Of a DNA stretch of 64,000 nucleotides, positions 47,716-55,352 are shown piece by piece. Position 1 is the stretch's first letter; each line of letters begins with the position of its first letter. The notes under the pieces are model-generated. The model saw only the letters and a program-made list of their open reading frames with translations. It did no database searches and had not been told where the DNA came from. A program made the translations under genes and the position numbers. Source of the stretch: Campylobacter concisus (GTDB lineage: Bacteria > Campylobacterota > Campylobacteria > Campylobacterales > Campylobacteraceae); the NCBI RefSeq assembly GCF_003049705.1, contig NZ_PIRF01000001.1:310001-374000 (forward strand). The letters run 5' to 3'.

Positions 47716-49004
47716 CTAAACTCCGCTAAGATCATGCCGGCAAATTTCTCTTTGCCATCTTCATTTTTATAAAACTCGACTCTATAAATTTTGCCGTCTT
47801 TATCGATGCTGTAGCTTTTACTTAGACTATTTTTAGCCACCTCTTGCTCACTCTCATCTATACTTTTTGTGCCGTATCCTATGACATTTACGCGCACGTT
47901 TTTGAGTGCTTTTACTTTAAAGCTCTTTTTCACGCTAAATTTATCGCCACTTTTTAATGCAAGCTCGCTACCGTCGCTTATTAGTGAAATTTCATCAAGC
48001 GGCTTCGCAAATTCAAAATATTGTGGTTTTAATCTAGTAACAAAGCGGTTGCCGTATTGCACTTTGAAGCTACCATTTTCTTTTATGACGGCTATTAGCG
48101 GATTTGGTGAGCTGTAATTTAACTCGCCTTTTTTAAGTGGGACAAAATTTATTAAAGGCTTTAGATTTTTAAGGCTTATCGCGTATGAATTTTCAAGTTC
48201 AAGTCTGATCTCTTTTTCGATTGCCTTTTTTACGCTTTTAACATCAAGGTTAAATGGCCTAGTAAAGCTAATGCCAGCCTTTTTCATATATTCTTCAATA
48301 GCGATTAGATGGTAATAAGTCCTTTGCTCGGCATTTAAATTTTTACTAGCTTCGTTTGCAAAGGCTGATTTATTTTGAGTGATAGCATAGTAAGTTAGGC
48401 TTTTTAGCATCTCTTTATCACCCATTGCAGTGTGCGTATTTTTGATGTGATACTGGTGCTTTTGATCTATTAGATGCTTGTTTAGCACATCTTTTACGCT
48501 TGAAGCGATACTTTCAAGCTCTGGATATTTTGAGCCAGGAAGCGTGCTTTGGTCTATTATGCAAGTATTGCCCCATTTATCTGGATTTTCGTCTTTGTTT
48601 ATAAATTTATCTCTGTAATATCCGCTTCCATCGTGCAAATTTAAGATGAGCGTAACGTTTTTGTCGGTTATGACGTCTTTTATCTTCATCACTGAGTTGT
48701 AATCAGGATCGTTTTTATCTACATGGGCAAATTTTCTATTCATATCGCCTTTTGTGCCACGACTTCGCTCGATTATGCTTGGGAAATTTAAATTTGGCAC
48801 AACCCAAAGCGAACCTTTTGTGATGTTATAGTCAGTTGCCACGATAGAGGCTGCCAAAAAGCCACCCGGCTCATCGCCTTGAATGCCACCGATTAACAAC
48901 ATCGTGTTTTCACTTGGTTCACCTTTTTTGATGAGCGCATAGTCTAAAGTATTAGCTAAACTAGCAGTGGTAAAGGTTAGTAAAAAAAGTAAAAATTTAC
49001 GCAT
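47712..49004 (-). CDS. pgp1: Peptidoglycan DL-carboxypeptidase Pgp1 (M14, Csd4-like)
   Basis: A 430-residue periplasmic enzyme, signal peptide about 1-17. It trims peptidoglycan tripeptides to dipeptides and is needed for helical shape in C. jejuni; the H. pylori equivalent is Csd4. The zinc motif is GGIQGDEPGG: Gln42 stands where M14 peptidases normally have His, with Glu45, and the third ligand is the His of LILNLHDGS near 125. That atypical Gln is a known mark of Csd4. Identity rests on this motif and on location between tsaD and dxr/cdsA. Confidence 0.9.
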   Translation of the reverse strand: MRKFLLFLLTFTTASLANTLDYALIKKGEPSENTMLLIGGIQGDEPGGFLAASIVATDYNITKGSLWVVPNLNFPSIIERSRGTKGDMNRKFAHVDKNDPDYNSVMKIKDVITDKNVTLILNLHDGSGYYRDKFINKDENPDKWGNTCIIDQSTLPGSKYPELESIASSVKDVLNKHLIDQKHQYHIKNTHTAMGDKEMLKSLTYYAITQNKSAFANEASKNLNAEQRTYYHLIAIEEYMKKAGISFTRPFNLDVKSVKKAIEKEIRLELENSYAISLKNLKPLINFVPLKKGELNYSSPNPLIAVIKENGSFKVQYGNRFVTRLKPQYFEFAKPLDEISLISDGSELALKSGDKFSVKKSFKVKALKNVRVNVIGYGTKSIDESEQEVAKNSLSKSYSIDKDGKIYRVEFYKNEDGKEKFAGMILAEFR

Positions 49005-50239
49005 TAATATCCTTCATAATGCTTTGTCTTTGGCAAAAGCAAATTTAAAACTATGCCAGTAACCGCACCAAGTCCGATACCTGAAAATTTAACCGCTCCA
49101 AGATCAAGTACCATGCCGCCGATAGCAAAGATAAAGATGAGGGCTACGATTATCATATTTCTAGGGTCTGCAAGATCGACTTTGTTTTTTATAAGTGTCT
49201 CCATGCCAACGCTTGCGATGATGCCAAAAAGTAGCAGCATGATACCGCCGATGACTGGAGCTGGAATGGTTGAAAGCACAGCTCCTAGCTTACCAACGAA
49301 GGCTAGCACGATAGCAGTGATCGCTGCAAAGGTCATGATCGCTGGATTATAAGCTTTTGTAAGGCTAACCGCACCTGTGACCTCTGAGTATGTAGTGTTT
49401 GGCGGACCACCAAAAAAAGCAGCAAGCGAAGTGGCAAGCCCATCTCCAAGGAGCGTATTTTTAAGGCCTGGATTTTTTAGGAAATCTTCTTTTGTGACAT
49501 TTGAGATAGCAAGCATATCGCCTATATGCTCGATCGCTGGAGCGATGGCGATAGGTATCATATAAATGATCGCTTCAAACTCAAATTTTGGTGTAGTGAA
49601 ATTTGGCATTCTAAACCAAGGTGCATTAAAGATAGGTGTAAAATCAACCATGCTAAAGCAGTAAGCTACGATGTATCCGGTGATAATACCAAGCAAAATA
49701 GGTATAAGCCTAAACATGCCGCGCCCAAGCATCATTACCAAAATAGTAGCCACTAACGAAATGCCAGCGACGATCATCGCCTCATTTTGTGTATAAATTT
49801 CAGTGGCTGATGTTGCCATTTTGACGGCATTTGGAGCAAGGATAAGGCCTATTGTCATGATGACCGGCCCAACGACAACTGGAGGCAAAATTTTATGCAA
49901 AATTTTCTCACCGCCAAAGCGAACTACAAGACTTAGTGCGACGTAGAAAAATCCAGCAAATATAACGCCGCCCATCGTCACTGGTATTCCCCATTTTTCT
50001 ATGCCATACTGAAGCGGAGCGATGAAGGCAAACGAGCTTGCTAGAAAGATTGGTGGGACGTTTTTTCTAGTTATTAGCTGAAAAAGTAGCGTGCCAAGAC
50101 CAGCCGTAAAGAGAGCTACATTTGCATCTAGTCCCGTAAGTATCGGCACTAATACCAGTGCACCAAAGGCGACAAATAAAAACTGAACGCCGATTAAGCT
50201 TTGCTTTGGATCAAATTTATAACCCTCATACCTTTGCAT
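49004..50239 (-). CDS. uraA: Uracil/xanthine permease (NCS2 family)
   Basis: A 411-residue inner-membrane transporter with about 12-14 segments. GVQFLFVAFGALVLVPILTG starts the NCS2 core (about 18-37), and FFGGPPNTTYSEVTGAVSLT near 276-295 is the substrate-binding QNxG/NTTYS-type motif of UraA/uracil permeases. It likely imports uracil with a proton. Shares one base with the pgp1 start and overlaps dxr by 14 bp. In the C. jejuni order I remember, pgp1 directly adjoins dxr, so uraA looks inserted here. Confidence 0.9.
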   Translation of the reverse strand: MQRYEGYKFDPKQSLIGVQFLFVAFGALVLVPILTGLDANVALFTAGLGTLLFQLITRKNVPPIFLASSFAFIAPLQYGIEKWGIPVTMGGVIFAGFFYVALSLVVRFGGEKILHKILPPVVVGPVIMTIGLILAPNAVKMATSATEIYTQNEAMIVAGISLVATILVMMLGRGMFRLIPILLGIITGYIVAYCFSMVDFTPIFNAPWFRMPNFTTPKFEFEAIIYMIPIAIAPAIEHIGDMLAISNVTKEDFLKNPGLKNTLLGDGLATSLAAFFGGPPNTTYSEVTGAVSLTKAYNPAIMTFAAITAIVLAFVGKLGAVLSTIPAPVIGGIMLLLFGIIASVGMETLIKNKVDLADPRNMIIVALIFIFAIGGMVLDLGAVKFSGIGLGAVTGIVLNLLLPKTKHYEGY

Positions 50240-51323
50240 TTAACATCCTTTTTGCGTAATTTCTAACTTCTTTATCAGCTTCAAAAATTTCATCAATATT
50301 TGAAATTTTGATATTTCTAAAATTTTTAACAGAGCTTAAAACGAGCCTTGAGATATCCAAAAACGAGCATTTTTTCTCTAAAAAGCTAAATACTCCAATC
50401 TCATTTGCAGCATTTATCACTACACCTAGATCAGGGTTTGCTAGTACTTCATCTTTTAGCGAAAAAATGGGATATTTTTTAAGGCTAATTTTATGAAATT
50501 TTATATTTTTTAGATCAAGTAAATTTGCATGTGAAACGATATTTTCACTGATATTTTCAAACATAGCATGAGCGATAGCTAGCTTCATATCAGGTCGCGA
50601 GAGGTGCATCGTACTTGAGCCGTCTATAAATTCAACTACGGCATGTATCGCAGAAGTTGGTTCTATCACAGCCTCGATCTCCTTGATGCCATAAAGCCAA
50701 TAAGCCTCCATTACTTCAAAAAGCTTATTTGCCATCGTCGCACTATCAATCGTGATCTTTGCGCCCATATCCCAGTTTGGGTGTTTTAGTGCGTCACTTG
50801 GCGTGGCATCTTTTAGAAATTTGATCGGCTTTTTATAAAATGCGCCGCCACTTGCTGTGATGATGAGTCTTTTTGGTGCAGTTTTATTTTCAAGTAGAAA
50901 TTTAAGCCCAAAATGCTCGCTGTCAATGGGCAAAATTTCTCTAGTCTTTAGAAATTTGCCGCCAACAACAAGGCTCTCTTTGTTTGCAAGCGCAAGTCTT
51001 TTGCTAAGAGTTTGTGTCTTTAGACTAGGAGCAAGGCCAGCAAAGCCAACAAGGGCGTTTATCACCTTTTTTGAGCTTGAAATTTCTAGCATTTGTAGTA
51101 GTCCAGTCTCACCAAAAAAGATATTTTTAGCTTCTACGTTTTTTACATTTTTAGCTAGCTTTTCATCGCCTACGCAGACAAATTTTGGCTTAAAATTTAA
51201 GATTTGCTCATTTAGTAAATCTACATTTTTAGCACAGCTTAACGCCTCAACCTCTACGCCAAATTTTTCGCAAAGGTTAAGGGCGTTTTTGCCAATTGAA
51301 CCAGTTGAGCCAAGTATTACCAC
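50226..51323 (-). CDS. dxr: 1-deoxy-D-xylulose-5-phosphate reductoisomerase
   Basis: A 365-residue NADPH enzyme of the MEP isoprenoid pathway, turning DXP into MEP. It begins VVILGSTGSIGKNAL, the nucleotide-binding loop; GGAFYKKPIKFL and the motif HPNWDMGAKITIDSATMANK (about 186-205) bind metal and substrate. I place the start at GTG 51323, since family members begin at the GSTGSIG strand. A TTG at 51335 would add four residues. It overlaps cdsA by 7 bp. Confidence 0.95.
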   Translation of the reverse strand: MVILGSTGSIGKNALNLCEKFGVEVEALSCAKNVDLLNEQILNFKPKFVCVGDEKLAKNVKNVEAKNIFFGETGLLQMLEISSSKKVINALVGFAGLAPSLKTQTLSKRLALANKESLVVGGKFLKTREILPIDSEHFGLKFLLENKTAPKRLIITASGGAFYKKPIKFLKDATPSDALKHPNWDMGAKITIDSATMANKLFEVMEAYWLYGIKEIEAVIEPTSAIHAVVEFIDGSSTMHLSRPDMKLAIAHAMFENISENIVSHANLLDLKNIKFHKISLKKYPIFSLKDEVLANPDLGVVINAANEIGVFSFLEKKCSFLDISRLVLSSVKNFRNIKISNIDEIFEADKEVRNYAKRMLNAKV

Positions 51324-52048
51324 GAGAGCGACCAAAGTAGGGCGACTACGCCAAATAAATAACCATCTATCCTATCAAGCATGCCTCCGTGTCCTGGGAA
51401 GAGCGAACCACTATCTTTGACGCCGCAAAGTCTTTTTAAGTAGCTCTCAAACAAATCTCCCCAAACTGCAAACACGCAGACTAAAAAGCTTGAGAATAAA
51501 ATTTGGAAAAATCCTTCGGTTACAAAATTTCCAACAATGCAGCCAATCACAGTACCTATCGCTACACCGCCTGCTGCACCTTCAATTGTTTTGTTTGGTG
51601 AGCTTGGGCTAAATGGATGTTTGCCAAACATTTTGCCAACAAAAAATGCACCGCTATCGCTTGCAACTACGCTTAAAATAAGCCATACAAGATAGCCTAC
51701 GCCATACTCTGAGTAAAGCATCCATATCATAAAGATCGGCGTGGTTGGATATACAAAAGGTGCGACTAGCTTTAAATTTTCACTTTTTATGTGAGCTAGG
51801 ATCGAAGCAACTAGCATGATAGCAAGGATCGCTATAAATATTGGATTTGTAAAATATGTAAGCACGTAAAAAGCAAGTGCGGCAAAAACTAGCTGTTTGT
51901 GATCGATATTATAAAGCTTGAGCGACTCATTAAATGCAAAATAAAGCACAGCGCCGAGCAAGATAAAATTTAAAATATAATTATCAATAAAAAAAACTAC
52001 TAAAATAGCAACAAACATCAAAACGCCAGTGATTATGCGAGATTGCAT
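51317..52048 (-). CDS. cdsA: Phosphatidate cytidylyltransferase
   Basis: A 243-residue inner-membrane enzyme with about seven segments that makes CDP-diacylglycerol from phosphatidate and CTP. The complete family signature is near the C terminus: SYLKRLCGVKDSGSLFPGHG then GMLDRID. First gene of the minus-strand cdsA-dxr-uraA-pgp1-tsaD run; every pair overlaps, so it is one transcript. AAGGAGAGG precedes the ATG. Confidence 0.95.
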   Translation of the reverse strand: MQSRIITGVLMFVAILVVFFIDNYILNFILLGAVLYFAFNESLKLYNIDHKQLVFAALAFYVLTYFTNPIFIAILAIMLVASILAHIKSENLKLVAPFVYPTTPIFMIWMLYSEYGVGYLVWLILSVVASDSGAFFVGKMFGKHPFSPSSPNKTIEGAAGGVAIGTVIGCIVGNFVTEGFFQILFSSFLVCVFAVWGDLFESYLKRLCGVKDSGSLFPGHGGMLDRIDGYLFGVVALLWSLSW

Positions 52049-52240
52049 ATCCTCTCCTTAAAATCGTTATTTCGCTGTAATTATAACACTTAAAATTTAG
52101 ACGGCGTTTAGATGATAAAATTTTAATAATTAACTTCTGCAGATGGGTGAAATTTGCTTTTTGATTTATTGGTCTAAGATTTATTTAAGAAACTTAATAA
52201 GTATTTATTAAAATTAAATTATATGTTAATGGTGCCTTTT

Positions 52241-52246
52241 TATAAT
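52241..52246 (+). promoter_or_regulatory. -10 box of the pirin gene
   Basis: CTTTTTATAAT with TATAAT at 52241-52246, 32 bp upstream of the ATG, preceded by a T-run, a classic Campylobacter promoter. The leader has AAGGAGAAAAC. Confidence 0.65.
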
Positions 52247-52278
52247 CTCCGCATGAAAATAAAAAATAAGGAGAAAAC

Positions 52279-53159
52279 ATGAGAAATGTTAGCAAGGTTT
52301 ACAATCCAAAAAGCTCGCACTGGGTGGGTGATGGATTTTTAGTATATCCGCTTTTTACGCATATAGATGAAGTTGATAAGGGAACGAATCCTTTTTTGAT
52401 GCTTGATTATGCAGCACCACAGTATTTTGAGCCAAACAATGGACAACCTCGTGGCGTTGGCGAGCATCCGCACAAAGGTTTTGAGACAGTAACTATCGCT
52501 TATGCTGGTGAGGTCGAGCATAGAGACTCAACAGGTGGTGGTGGCGTCATAAAGCAAGGTGACGTGCAGTGGATGACAGCTGGTGCAGGAGTAACTCATC
52601 AAGAATTTCACTCAAAAGAATTTAGTCAAAAAGGTGGGCTTTTTGAGATGGTGCAGCTTTGGGTAAATTTACCAAAAGCACATAAAAATACGCAGCCTAA
52701 GTATCAGCACCTACTAAAAGAGCGTATCCCAGTAGTTAGTATAGGAGACGGTGAAGCTAGGATAATAGCTGGTGAGTGAGTATGAGAACACAAGGGGTGC
52801 TGCAAATACATTTACGCCGCTAAATGTCTGGGATATAAGCGTAAAAGAAGATGGTAAGATAACGCTAGACATACCAGTAAGCCACAATCTAAGCTTGGTC
52901 ATCTTGCGTGGCAATGTGATAATAAATAACTCACAAAAAAGCAAGTGAAACACAACTAGTAAGGTTTGAAAACGCTAGTGGTGCAGTAATCATAAAAGCT
53001 ATGGGTGGTGAGGCAAAGATACTACTTCTCTCAGGTGAGCCGATAGATGAGCCAGTAGTAGGATATGGACCGTTTGTGATGAATACAAAAGAGGAGATTA
53101 ATCAAGCAATTGATGATTATCGCAGAGGAGAATTTGGGCAGATACCGGTAGAAAACTAA
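52279..53159 (+). pseudogene. Pirin-family protein, two frameshifts
   Basis: A cupin-fold pirin of about 291 residues if repaired. The N-terminal cupin shows the metal motif EHPHKGFETVT and HQEFH. The first break is a tandem TGAGTGAG at 52773-52780: dropping one TGAG joins IIAG to EYENTRGAANTFTPLNVWD. The second is an A-run of six at 52935-52940: five would give NNSQKASETQLVRFENASG, which runs to VEN at 53159. All three parts look conserved. Pirins are iron-binding proteins, some with quercetinase activity; role in Campylobacter unknown. Promoter and terminator are intact, which fits a recent lesion or assembly error. Confidence 0.85.
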
Positions 53160-53164
53160 ATAAA

Positions 53165-53190
53165 ACGCACGTGGTTAAGGCCATGTGCGT
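53165..53190. terminator. 10-bp hairpin after the pirin gene
   Basis: ACGCACGTGG and CCATGTGCGT pair (one G-U) around TTAAGG, flanked by A-rich and T-rich sides (AAA before, ATTTT after). It starts 6 bp after the pirin stop. Confidence 0.8.
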
Positions 53191-53212
53191 ATTTTAGAAA
53201 TTTTGTTATTTT

Positions 53213-53257
53213 TTTTGTAAAGCTTTGTAAGATAGAGTCTTGCTAAGCTTTACAAAA
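53213..53257. terminator. Long hairpin, 13 bp plus 6 bp
   Basis: TTTTGTAAAGCTT (53213-53225) pairs with AAGCTTTACAAAA (53245-53257). One T-T mismatch inside it is followed by GTAAGA/TCTTGC with a 5-nt loop, making a stem of 20 positions. It stands between the pirin hairpin and the convergent mrr gene, whose stop is 114 bp away. Confidence 0.65.
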
Positions 53258-53370
53258 GTAAAATCTTAAAAATTAAAGCGTTTTTGTATAAATTTAATGA
53301 TGCCACAAAGCTTGCTTTTACTGTTTTGTTTTAAAATTTAAATAGCAAAAGATAATTTCAAATCAACGCC

Positions 53371-54270
53371 TTAAAAATTATTTTCCTCAAAAAAGTCGGT
53401 ATCAATTTTGCAAATTTCATATATTTGGCTTGTCTGAACTCCGACTTTGTATTTTACCATTAGCTCTGCAAGCTTGTCGCCATCTATCAAAACCACGCTA
53501 AAATTTTGATTATCTTTGGCGAAATTTTCAGCTTCTTTGGTAAATTTTGCTGTAGTGATAAAGACACCTTTTTTAGTATTTTTATTTGAGATGGCGCCGA
53601 TAAACTGCTGAATCTCTGGCCTACGGATATTACTACCGTCTTTGTATCTTTTTGCTTGGATATAAATTTTAGAAAGCCCAAGTTCATCTTCATCTATGAT
53701 ACCATCTATCCCGCCATCTGGGCCTTTGTTTGTGAGATTTCCGGCTCCATAATTCATCTTTTCAAGTAGTTTTGTTACAAGGTATTCAAAAAATCTTGGC
53801 TCTTTTTCTAAAATGCTAGATAAAATTTCACTTTTTAGCTCCTCTTTTATCTTGCAAAGCGCTTCATCTATATTGTCATCTGGGGTATTTTCCGTGGCTT
53901 CTTTTTTCTCTTGCCTTATCTCTTGTTTATAAATTTCATCGTACCAAGTGAGAAATTTGCTCTTTTTGTCCTTGCTACTTACTAGCTCTTTGCCAAAATT
54001 TGTTATAGCAAATAGACTTCTACCAACTTTTTGAAGCGGTACTTTTTCTGGCTTTGATTTTACTTGAGCTGTTGTGGCCAGATAGGATAAGGCCCAATCG
54101 GTACGATTTATATAAGTTGGAGTTCCTCTTTTTATTTTTTGCAAAAGATCTTCGTCTTTTAACTTAAAATGCTTAATTATAAATTTATAAATTTCAGCTC
54201 TATTTGCCTCTTTCTTTTGTGCGACAAATTCTAAAATAGGCAGCATCATATCTTTATAACTTGGTAACAT
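53371..54270 (-). CDS. Mrr-type restriction endonuclease
   Basis: A 299-residue protein with an N-terminal winged-helix Mrr_N domain (about 8-95, with RTDWALSYL), a charged linker, and a C-terminal Mrr catalytic domain (PD-(D/E)XK). The core reads KGPDGGIDGIIDEDELG then IYIQAKRYK (about 182-212), giving the Asp and the QAK lysine. Mrr proteins act on modified DNA as type IV enzymes or defend against foreign DNA. No methylase is adjacent, consistent with a stand-alone type IV enzyme. Flanked by two hairpins on one side and a leaderless-looking gene on the other, it may be an accessory insertion. Confidence 0.88.
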   Translation of the reverse strand: MLPSYKDMMLPILEFVAQKKEANRAEIYKFIIKHFKLKDEDLLQKIKRGTPTYINRTDWALSYLATTAQVKSKPEKVPLQKVGRSLFAITNFGKELVSSKDKKSKFLTWYDEIYKQEIRQEKKEATENTPDDNIDEALCKIKEELKSEILSSILEKEPRFFEYLVTKLLEKMNYGAGNLTNKGPDGGIDGIIDEDELGLSKIYIQAKRYKDGSNIRRPEIQQFIGAISNKNTKKGVFITTAKFTKEAENFAKDNQNFSVVLIDGDKLAELMVKYKVGVQTSQIYEICKIDTDFFEENNF

Positions 54271-54328
54271 TTTATATCCTTAAATGAAGCAAATTTTTGA
54301 AATTATATAAATTTTTTGGCTTAAAAGC

Positions 54329-54334
54329 TATAAT
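54329..54334 (+). promoter_or_regulatory. -10 box abutting a start codon (leaderless candidate)
   Basis: A perfect TATAAT ends six bases before the ATG at 54341, and a T-run (TTTTTT) lies about 10 bp further upstream. A start site seven bases after the box would fall on the A of ATG. There is no ribosome site. Confidence 0.6.
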
Positions 54335-54340
54335 CAAAAT

Positions 54341-54592
54341 ATGAGAAGTCTTGGCCTAACAAATTTTCTTTTAGAAAATAGTAGCTTATTCGTAAATACC
54401 TTTGCTACGATATTTGCACTATTTTTTTGTTTTATTTCTGGTGTCGGAATCGTATTTATATTTATTGCATTTCCACTTGGTTATATAATGGGCGCACTCT
54501 TATCAATCCCATTTTTGATATTTTTATTTTTCTTATTTGTATCTATTGATATCTTTTTATACCTTTTGGCATCTATTTGCAGTCTTTTTTAA
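54341..54592 (+). CDS. Small membrane protein, 83 aa
   Basis: An 83-residue, very hydrophobic protein with two long membrane segments (about 17-47 and 49-81) rich in Phe, Ile and Leu. I do not recognise a family. No Shine-Dalgarno is present, but the TATAAT at 54329-54334 would start transcription at the ATG itself, and a strong T-tailed terminator follows 20 bp after the stop. The promoter-gene-terminator unit of about 290 bp makes a real transcript likely. Small toxin-like or stress peptides have this look, but no antitoxin gene is adjacent. Function unknown. Confidence 0.55.
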   Translation: MRSLGLTNFLLENSSLFVNTFATIFALFFCFISGVGIVFIFIAFPLGYIMGALLSIPFLIFLFFLFVSIDIFLYLLASICSLF

Positions 54593-54611
54593 TAAATTTA
54601 GAAGTAAATTT

Positions 54612-54634
54612 GGGGCTTTTACAGCCCCTTTTTT
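54612..54634 (+). terminator. Intrinsic terminator of the small membrane gene
   Basis: GGGGCT and AGCCCC pair around TTTAC, followed by six T, a textbook plus-strand terminator. It touches the frdB stop on the opposite strand and may also stop that transcript. Confidence 0.88.
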
Positions 54635-55352
54635 ACTTTATTACAGCCATTTTTCTGCGCATATAAGCTATGCGGCTTTGAAGTGGTAAGTGTTTAGGGC
54701 AGTTGTCTTCACAGCCTAGCAAAGTCATACAGCCAAACACGCCGTCATCGTCGCCGATAAGCTCGTAAAAGTCCTCGTCGGTTCGTTTATCAAGCGCGTC
54801 GATTTTAAACCTAGCTACGCGGTTAAGTCCGACCGCACCGATGAAATCAGGCCTCATGATAGCCGTACCGCACGCAGCCACGCAGATACCGCACTCGATG
54901 CAGCGGTCAAGCTCAAATACCTCTTGAGCCACTTCAGGCTCAACCTTTTCCTCAAGCTTAGAGATATCGGTCTCGTGGTCGGTGTGTATCCAGCTCTCCA
55001 CACGCCTACTCATCGCATTCATCCAGTTGCCCGTATCTACGCTTAAGTCTTTTAGTAACTTAAATACTGGCAAAGGCATAAGCTCGATTACTCCGCTTTC
55101 AAAATCCTTAGTAAGAGTTCTACAAGCTAATCTTGGCTTACCATTTACAAGCATGCCACAACTTCCACAAATTCCAGCACGACAAACGAAGTCAAAGCTA
55201 AGATCCGGGTCAAATTTCTCGCGAATCATATTTAACGCAATAAACAATGTCATACCATCAGTCTCTTCTAGCTCGTATGTCGCAAAGTGCGGCTTTGAAA
55301 TTTTGCTTAACGGATTATATTTAAATGCTTTTATGGTTATTTTTCTACTCAT
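54633..55352 (-). CDS. frdB: Fumarate reductase iron-sulfur subunit
   Basis: A 239-residue electron-transfer subunit. The [2Fe-2S] cluster cysteines are in [15 protein letters not shown] plus the later RLACRT; the [4Fe-4S] in [12 protein letters not shown]; the [3Fe-4S] in [17 protein letters not shown]. It carries electrons from the FrdC haems to the FrdA flavin at the inner membrane. It overlaps frdA by 8 bp and ends the frdCAB operon. Confidence 0.96.
   Translation of the reverse strand: MSRKITIKAFKYNPLSKISKPHFATYELEETDGMTLFIALNMIREKFDPDLSFDFVCRAGICGSCGMLVNGKPRLACRTLTKDFESGVIELMPLPVFKLLKDLSVDTGNWMNAMSRRVESWIHTDHETDISKLEEKVEPEVAQEVFELDRCIECGICVAACGTAIMRPDFIGAVGLNRVARFKIDALDKRTDEDFYELIGDDDGVFGCMTLLGCEDNCPKHLPLQSRIAYMRRKMAVIK

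Noticed and set aside
50857-51420. 187-codon open frame antisense to dxr/cdsA
   Set aside because: The opposite strand carries clear Dxr and CdsA motifs; this frame has no recognisable domain or ribosome site.
53371-54270. Full restriction-modification system around mrr
   Set aside because: Neighbouring genes are pirin, a small membrane protein and frdB; no methylase or specificity subunit is present.
54341-54592. Type I toxin-antitoxin pair
   Set aside because: The small hydrophobic protein fits a toxin, but I found no convincing antisense RNA promoter or antitoxin frame overlapping it.
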